The notes under the pieces: model-generated
The model's database searches: none
The model's input: the letters and a program-made list of their open reading frames with translations, nothing else
Told to the model about the DNA's origin: nothing
Position numbers and translations under genes: made by a program
Shown here: in pieces, positions 6,903 to 11,460 of the stretch
How positions within the stretch are numbered: the first letter of the stretch is position 1
How the letters are laid out: the number at the start of each line of letters is the position of its first letter
NCBI GenBank assembly: GCA_025769875.1
Contig: JAGFNK010001294.1
Span: 1-11,460, forward strand
Reading direction: 5' to 3'
Origin: Russula earlei
Taxonomy: Eukaryota > Basidiomycota > Agaricomycetes > Russulales > Russulaceae
Length of the DNA: 11,460 nucleotides

Positions 6903-7250
6903 ATGAAAAAAATAGTAGTAATAGACGATGAGGTGGATTTTTGCAGGCTTGTTAAATTACAGTGCGACAAAAAGGATATTGATTGTACCTACGCTACTTC
7001 TTTAAACGAAGGAATAGCATTATTACAGGATATTCAACCCACAGTGGTAATACTGGATAATAACCTGCCAGACGGGCTCGGCTGGCAAAAAGCCAATGGA
7101 ATATTACAGGAATTCCCCAATGCTACCCTACACCTGATAACCGCTAAACTCGCAGCTGATACAGCGGGGCGGGAAGCCACCAATAAATCGAGGGTATTTT
7201 ACCACAATAAGCCTTTATCGCTGGCTGATATAGAGGCCATCCTTCTGTGA
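6903..7250 (+). CDS. Small stand-alone receiver-domain protein
   Basis: Complete 115-residue receiver with no output domain, close to the minimum length for the fold. It has D8-D9-E10 (VIDDE), phosphoacceptor D52 in VILDNNLPDGLG, T80 in LIT and K103 in NKP, so the phosphorylation chemistry should be retained. The helix 4 to beta 5 region (about 85-102, DTAGREATNKSRVFYH) departs from the usual GAxxYxxKP pattern, suggesting an unusual partner-binding surface. It is encoded divergently from the YtxH gene and 159 bp before the degenerate activator. The N-terminus resembles NtrC-family receivers, so it may be a trimmed relative of those (inference). Likely role: phosphate shuttle or competitor within the local relay. 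The ATG at 6903 was chosen because it begins the first beta strand properly. Confidence 0.88.
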   Translation: MKKIVVIDDEVDFCRLVKLQCDKKDIDCTYATSLNEGIALLQDIQPTVVILDNNLPDGLGWQKANGILQEFPNATLHLITAKLAADTAGREATNKSRVFYHNKPLSLADIEAILL

Positions 7251-7409
7251 ACTTTTTTCTACAAGAAGGAAAATGGGAAAAGACATAGGTCCTGTTTGAA
7301 TTTCCGGTATGATTATTTCCTGTAGATATTATGGTATAAGGCAATGATTTATAGGACTGTTCGCTTTATTGCCTTACTTTGATCAATTTACTATAATATT
7401 TGGACGCCC

Positions 7410-8618
7410 ATGGAAAAGATCCTGATCATAGATGATGACATTGATATGTGTCTGTTGCTAAACAGGTTTTTAACCCATAACGGCTATTGGGTATCCGAAG
7501 TGTATAGCGGTGCACAGGCATTGGAGTATTTCGAAACGAATGAACCAGACCTGATCATCTCGGATTTAAAACTGGAAGATATTGACGGTATTACTTTATT
7601 AAAAAAGATACAAGACCGGTTTACAAACCTGCCCATTATTATTATAACGGCCTATAATGATATTCAAACCTCTGTAAACGCCATTAAACAAGGCGCGTTT
7701 GACTATGTTACCAAACCCATTGTAACAGAAGAAATACTCAATATTATAGAGCTGGCGCTCACACAAAAACAGGAAAACAAAAAGAAGATCAAAGAAGGAG
7801 AGAAGATAGTAGTAAAAGCCAAAGAATCCTTCTTCGGCGGTAGCAGCGCTTTCTTTAAGCGGTTAAATCACCAGATAAACCTGGTAGCACCTACCAATCA
7901 TAATGTGATCATTTATGGAGAAGATGGTGCAGGCAAAGAAACCATTGCCTATGAAATACACCAGCGAAGTAAACGCAGGGACGGCCCTTTTGTAGTAATG
8001 AACTGTGGAGGTATATCCGAGGAACTGGCTGAAGCAAAATTATTCGGTAATGAAATGGATAACGGTATCAATAGCCTGCGTAACCAACGGATAGGCAATT
8101 TAGAAACTGCCAACGGCGGCACTTTATTCATTGATGAGATTACCAGCCTGCCGCTGCTGTTACAGGCTAAATTATTAAAAGCCTTGGTAAGTAAACGCAT
8201 GCGGAGAATAGGGGGCGAAAAAGATATTGAACTGGATGTAAGAATATTGATAGCAGGAAATGAAACCTTATGGACTGCTACCGTACAGGGTAAGTTATTG
8301 CCCGATCTCTACCACCTGTTAAATGATTTTACAATAGACATTTTGCCTTTGTATAAACGCCCGGAAGATATCTTACCCTTTGCAGCTCATTTTCTGCAAT
8401 ATGCCAATACAGAACACGAAAAGAACATCCAGGGCTTTACACCGGAAGTGGAAAGTACTTTCCGGCAATACCGCTGGCCCGGCAATCTTCGCGAAATGAA
8501 GAATGTGGTTAATAAGGCCGTGTTACTGACAAAGGATAGCCTGATAGAACTACAATCCTTACCTGTAGAAGTATATGCAATAAACAAAGTTGGAGAAGTA
8601 TACCATAGCAATCTATAA
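7410..8618 (+). CDS. Degenerate NtrC-class response regulator: REC + AAA+ lacking GAFTGA, arginine fingers and HTH
   Basis: Complete 402-residue paralogue of the activator at 2844-4355, with near-identical receiver stretches (DMCLLL.RFLT.NGY; IIITAY; GAFDYVTKP). The receiver is intact: D8-D10, phosphoacceptor D52, T80, K102. In the AAA+ domain Walker A GEDGAGKE (170-177), Walker B FIDEI (240-244) and sensor II WPGNLRE (R361) remain. The sigma-54-contacting GAFTGA loop is replaced by NEMDNGINSLRNQR (214-227). The arginine-finger segment FREDLYHR has become LLPDLYHL (296-303), losing both arginines. The protein ends soon after the AAA+ lid, with no Fis HTH, and none is encoded in other frames downstream. 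The frame is open throughout, so selective retention looks likelier than decay. It may bind ATP but should be unable to hydrolyse it in a homo-oligomer, contact sigma-54 or bind DNA. It could poison or tune the intact activator by mixed oligomers, or act as a phosphate sink (inference). Confidence 0.93.
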   Translation: MEKILIIDDDIDMCLLLNRFLTHNGYWVSEVYSGAQALEYFETNEPDLIISDLKLEDIDGITLLKKIQDRFTNLPIIIITAYNDIQTSVNAIKQGAFDYVTKPIVTEEILNIIELALTQKQENKKKIKEGEKIVVKAKESFFGGSSAFFKRLNHQINLVAPTNHNVIIYGEDGAGKETIAYEIHQRSKRRDGPFVVMNCGGISEELAEAKLFGNEMDNGINSLRNQRIGNLETANGGTLFIDEITSLPLLLQAKLLKALVSKRMRRIGGEKDIELDVRILIAGNETLWTATVQGKLLPDLYHLLNDFTIDILPLYKRPEDILPFAAHFLQYANTEHEKNIQGFTPEVESTFRQYRWPGNLREMKNVVNKAVLLTKDSLIELQSLPVEVYAINKVGEVYHSNL

Positions 8619-8986
8619 CAAAGAGATGTAGACTTTTTTCCCCGGCCTTATCAAGAACACAGGCTTTAAACAGTATTCATCCATCATTAAATAGGTTTAT
8701 TATGAAAAAGAAAGAAGAAGTAACGGATGATCCGGGTAAAACACAGCGAAAGATACCAAATATGAAATAGTATTATTGGGCTCGCTTCACGTGTGCGCAT
8801 TACTACGCAGCTGTTAGCTGTTACAACAAATCCCGGGGGTGCTCCCGGGATTTGCTTTTCCCGAAAAGGCATGATTATTGGCAAAAATGAGTTGTTATTA
8901 CCTGCATGAAAAGATACATCTGGATGCCCTGGCTGTAGATGGTTTATTACAGACAAAGGAGTTGCTTAATTAATAAAACGGACATA
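8619..8986. other. 368-bp gap with hairpins and two very small ORFs
   Basis: No recognisable gene. The plus strand holds a 22-codon ORF (8702-8770, lysine/glutamate-rich) and a 28-codon ORF (8887-8973, beginning MSCYYLHEK), the latter ending 13 nt before the glucan synthase ATG. Neither resembles a known family, and both are short enough to be chance. A strong hairpin lies at 8827-8854, with a small second one (CTTTT-cccg-AAAAG, 8855-8868) directly after. A TGGCA element at 8879-8883 lacks a properly spaced -12 partner. The AT-rich stretch 8619-8700 shows nothing further, apart from a T6 run at 8633-8638. The stretch 8771-8860 could be a short RNA ending in the hairpin, but no conserved RNA family was recognised. 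Confidence 0.4.
8827..8859 (+). terminator. Probable intrinsic terminator
   Basis: Perfect 11-bp stem CAAATCCCGGG / CCCGGGATTTG (8827-8837 and 8844-8854) with a six-base loop GGTGCT, followed by CTTTT. The GC-rich stem is strong; the T run is short, so efficiency is uncertain. It lies 209 bp after the degenerate activator's stop and 128 bp before the glucan synthase start, separating the regulatory genes from the synthase. Confidence 0.6.
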
Positions 8987-11460
8987 ATGAAAGTGAATCA
9001 AACAAAAGAACAGGTAAAAGATATTTTTTCTGATATACTTCCACATGCGCTGGTAACATTCAAGAAAAATGTATTAGACCCCTTGTTTGGTCAAAACCTG
9101 CTTCGTAAATATGCGAATGAGCAAGCCCCCTTCAGATCGGAGTTATTTACCATTGAGCAACTGGAACAATTTGCCAAAAACCTCGCACAGTCTGATGTGG
9201 TATATACAGAAGAACCTTCTGAACAATTGCTGAAACGCCTGGCAGAGAATGAAAACGTACTCTTAGATGTACACCAATTGTTGACAGAAACGGTAAAGGC
9301 CAATAGCAGGATCGTACCGGCAGGCGAATGGTTACTGGATAATTTCTACTTAATAGAAGAACAGATCTATACTGGAAAAAAGCATTTACCAAAAGGATAT
9401 AGCAAAGGGTTACCTAAATTAGTAAGTGGCCCCGCAGCCGGGTTACCACGTGTATATAATATAGCCATTGAAATACTCGCACATAGTGATGGCCGGGTTG
9501 ACCTGAAAAGCCTAACCAGTTTTATCACTTCCTATCAAACTGTTGCCACATTAAAGCTGGGTGAGCTATGGGCCATCCCCATTATGTTACGCCTGGCATT
9601 ACTGGAAAACCTGCGCCGCCTTTCTACACAGATCGCCATTGATATTCTCAATAAAAACCTGGCAGATTACTGGGCAGATGAAATGACAAAGACGGTTGAG
9701 AAAGATCCCAAAAACCTGGTATTGATTATTGCGGATATGGCTCGTTCTAACCCGCCTATGGAAAGCTCTTTCGTGGCAGAACTGATCAGGCGGTTACAGG
9801 GCAAAGGCTCTTCACTGGCCTTACCATTGAGCTGGATAGAACAACGATTATCAGAAAACAACCTCACCAGCAGTGAGCTGGTGCTGATAGAGAATCAAAA
9901 ACAAGCGGCTGACCAGGTATCGATCAGTAATACCATCAGCAGCCTACGCTTTTTGAGTAACAACGACTGGCGTGAATTTGTAGAAGCCACCAGCGCCGTA
10001 GAACAGGAACTGAGAAAAGATGCCAGTGGCATCTACCCTACTATGGATTTCTATACCCGCGACAGGTACAGGCATGCAGTAGAGAAGATTTCAAAATATG
10101 GCAATGTAGCTGAAAAAGATATTGCAGCATTGGCTGTTGAATTATCCGCAGCTGATGAAACCAAAGACCCGGGCAGCCGTTCCGGTCATGTAGGGTATTA
10201 CCTGCTGGATAATGGCGTAAAGCGTATTGAGAAAATAGCTACGGTTAAACTCTCTTACGGTGACAGGCTCAGGCGGCTATTTAATAGTATTCCTGTACTA
10301 TCCTATGCAGGCGGTATAACGCTGATCACCCTATTGATCAGCTGGGGACTATTGAGTAAAGCCCATACAGATGGGTTACATGCCTGGTGGCTCGCCGCAT
10401 TGGCAGCCATCTGTGTGATAGGTAGCAGCCAACTGGCGGTTACACTCATCAACTGGATGACGACCATATTGGCAAGACCGCACCTGTTACCCCGACTGGA
10501 TTTTTCCGAAGGCATTCCTGCCGATTATTATAGTATGGTAGTAGTGCCCACTATGCTTAGCAATGCAAAAGAACTCGAGCATTTAATAGAAGCACTGGAA
10601 GTAAGGTTCCTCGCCAATAGAGATGCAAACCTCTCCTTCGCGTTACTAACTGATTTTGCAGATGCCAACTCCGAAACACTACCCGGGGATGAAGCTTTAT
10701 TACAGTTGGCCAAAAACAAGATCAATGACTTAAACCGGAAATACGATAAGGCAAAGAATGATACTTTCTTCCTGTTCCATCGCCCGCGTAAATGGAATCC
10801 CCGTGAAAACGTATGGATGGGATATGAACGCAAACGTGGAAAGCTGGAAGAACTCAACGCATTGTTCAGGGGTAAGGGTAAAGAGAACTTCTCTGCAATA
10901 GTAGGCGAAGAACAATCCTACACCCGTGTAAAATATGTGATAACGCTGGATACAGATACACAACTGCCACGAGATGCCGCCTGGAAAATGGTAGGTACCC
11001 TGGCGCACCCTTTAAACAAAGCATTGTATTCAGAGAAGAAACAAAGGGTAATAGAGGGCTATACTATTTTGCAACCAAGGGTATCCAATTGCCTCCCTGC
11101 CGCCGATAGCTCTGTATACGAAAAGATACATGGTAACGAACCTGGAACAGACCCTTATACACGCGCTATTTCAGATGTATACCAGGACCTGTTTAAAGAA
11201 GGGTCTTTTATAGGAAAAGGTATTTATGATGTAGATGCCTTTGAATTAACATTAAACAATCGCTTTCCCGAGAACCGTATATTAAGCCATGACCTGCTGG
11301 AAGGCTGTTATGCACGCGCCGGCTTGATGAGCGATGTACAATTGTACGAGCAATACCCTTCCCGGTATAGTACAGATATGAAGCGCAGGCATAGATGGAT
11401 ACGTGGCGACTGGCAGATAGCCAGTTGGTTATTACCCTGGGCACCTGGTACAGATAACCA
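8987..11460 (+). CDS. Cyclic beta-1,2-glucan synthase-like protein (NdvB/Cgs, GT84), 3' end outside window
   Basis: The first 824 residues of what should be a very large membrane protein (family members are roughly 2,800 residues). Family proteins polymerise UDP-glucose into beta-1,2-glucan and, through a C-terminal GH94-type phosphorylase domain, set chain length before cyclisation. Visible here: a soluble N-terminal region (1 to about 430), two membrane segments at about 438-457 and 463-487, and then a cytosolic glycosyltransferase domain. That domain has D655-T-D657 (ITLDTDTQLPRD), the acceptor-region GKGIYDVDAF, H768-D769 in ILSHDLLEG, and R800-x-x-R803-W804 in KRRHRWIRGDWQ, matching the D, DxD, D, (Q/R)xxRW pattern of processive synthases. 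The GH94 part lies beyond the edge. ATG 8987 follows a 28-codon ORF by 13 nt. Products in Bacteroidota are less studied than in rhizobia and Brucella; a periplasmic glucan for envelope adaptation is the likely role. A link to the neighbouring sigma-54 genes is contextual only. Confidence 0.9.
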   Translation, partial: MKVNQTKEQVKDIFSDILPHALVTFKKNVLDPLFGQNLLRKYANEQAPFRSELFTIEQLEQFAKNLAQSDVVYTEEPSEQLLKRLAENENVLLDVHQLLTETVKANSRIVPAGEWLLDNFYLIEEQIYTGKKHLPKGYSKGLPKLVSGPAAGLPRVYNIAIEILAHSDGRVDLKSLTSFITSYQTVATLKLGELWAIPIMLRLALLENLRRLSTQIAIDILNKNLADYWADEMTKTVEKDPKNLVLIIADMARSNPPMESSFVAELIRRLQGKGSSLALPLSWIEQRLSENNLTSSELVLIENQKQAADQVSISNTISSLRFLSNNDWREFVEATSAVEQELRKDASGIYPTMDFYTRDRYRHAVEKISKYGNVAEKDIAALAVELSAADETKDPGSRSGHVGYYLLDNGVKRIEKIATVKLSYGDRLRRLFNSIPVLSYAGGITLITLLISWGLLSKAHTDGLHAWWLAALAAICVIGSSQLAVTLINWMTTILARPHLLPRLDFSEGIPADYYSMVVVPTMLSNAKELEHLIEALEVRFLANRDANLSFALLTDFADANSETLPGDEALLQLAKNKINDLNRKYDKAKNDTFFLFHRPRKWNPRENVWMGYERKRGKLEELNALFRGKGKENFSAIVGEEQSYTRVKYVITLDTDTQLPRDAAWKMVGTLAHPLNKALYSEKKQRVIEGYTILQPRVSNCLPAADSSVYEKIHGNEPGTDPYTRAISDVYQDLFKEGSFIGKGIYDVDAFELTLNNRFPENRILSHDLLEGCYARAGLMSDVQLYEQYPSRYSTDMKRRHRWIRGDWQIASWLLPWAPGTDN

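Noticed and set aside
7374..7381. TTACTTTG as a Bacteroidota -7 promoter element for the degenerate activator
   Set aside because: It has one mismatch to TAnnTTTG and no TTG at the expected upstream distance, so it is too weak to list.
8600..8760. Frameshift that might hide a Fis HTH after the degenerate activator
   Set aside because: I read the plus-strand frames after 8618 and found no Fis-like helix-turn-helix pattern, only short unrelated peptides and stops.
8702..8770. 22-codon lysine/glutamate-rich ORF as a gene
   Set aside because: Too short to separate from chance, with no Shine-Dalgarno to support it (none would be expected here). It is kept only as a note on the gap.
8687..8956. 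89-codon minus-strand ORF in the gap before the glucan synthase
   Set aside because: It runs antisense through the terminator hairpin and ends in a low-complexity aromatic stretch caused by A-rich DNA. No family pattern is visible.
1..11460. tRNA, rRNA, CRISPR, insertion sequence or phage features
   Set aside because: No tRNA-like cloverleaf, regular spaced repeats, transposase or integrase motifs, or terminal inverted repeats were seen on either strand.

Overview
The window looks like a chromosomal regulatory locus from a Bacteroidota bacterium, most likely a Chitinophaga/Niastella-type member of the Chitinophagaceae. This is inferred from the moderately AT-rich DNA, the absence of Shine-Dalgarno sequences before the start codons, and the style of the cytosolic PAS-type histidine kinases and of RpoN. 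The window is dominated by signal transduction: five receiver (REC) domains, two histidine kinases, one RNA polymerase sigma-54 factor, one intact sigma-54 activator (bacterial enhancer-binding protein, bEBP) and one strikingly degenerate relative of that activator. A very large cell-envelope glucan synthase begins at the right end.

Layout. Positions 1-5813, minus strand, form a tight operon read right to left: rpoN-like sigma-54 (5813-4368), NtrC-class activator with REC, AAA+ and Fis-type HTH (4355-2844), PAS-PAS histidine kinase (2844-1270, sharing one base with the activator stop) and a REC-PAS histidine kinase (1258 to beyond position 1). Positions 5814-6076 are a divergent control region. 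It holds a sigma-54-like promoter for rpoN with two related dyads about 75 and 112 bp upstream of the predicted start, and a pyrimidine mirror repeat between promoter and dyads. Rightward from there: a stand-alone CheY/Rcp1-type regulator (6077-6511), a YtxH-family small membrane protein on the opposite strand (6814-6554), a second stand-alone receiver (6903-7250) and the degenerate activator (7410-8618). Positions 8619-8986 are non-coding or carry only tiny ORFs, with a strong hairpin terminator. From 8987 to the window edge is the N-terminal 824 residues of a cyclic beta-1,2-glucan synthase-like protein (NdvB/Cgs family).

How the parts may work together (inference). Two soluble kinases feed several receivers. 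The intact activator would work with a co-encoded sigma-54 and probably controls its own operon through the two dyads. The degenerate activator keeps the receiver and Walker motifs but has lost the sigma-54-contacting loop, both arginine fingers and the DNA-binding domain. It therefore looks like a phosphorylation-responsive modulator or decoy rather than an activator. The sigma-54 carries serine at the recognition-helix position where the family has a promoter-reading arginine. Several local promoter candidates have a good -24 element but an atypical -12 element. Together these raise the possibility of a dedicated sigma-54 branch with altered promoter preference, possibly serving envelope or stress functions (YtxH protein, glucan synthase). 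This is the most interesting hypothesis in the window and is not proven by sequence alone.
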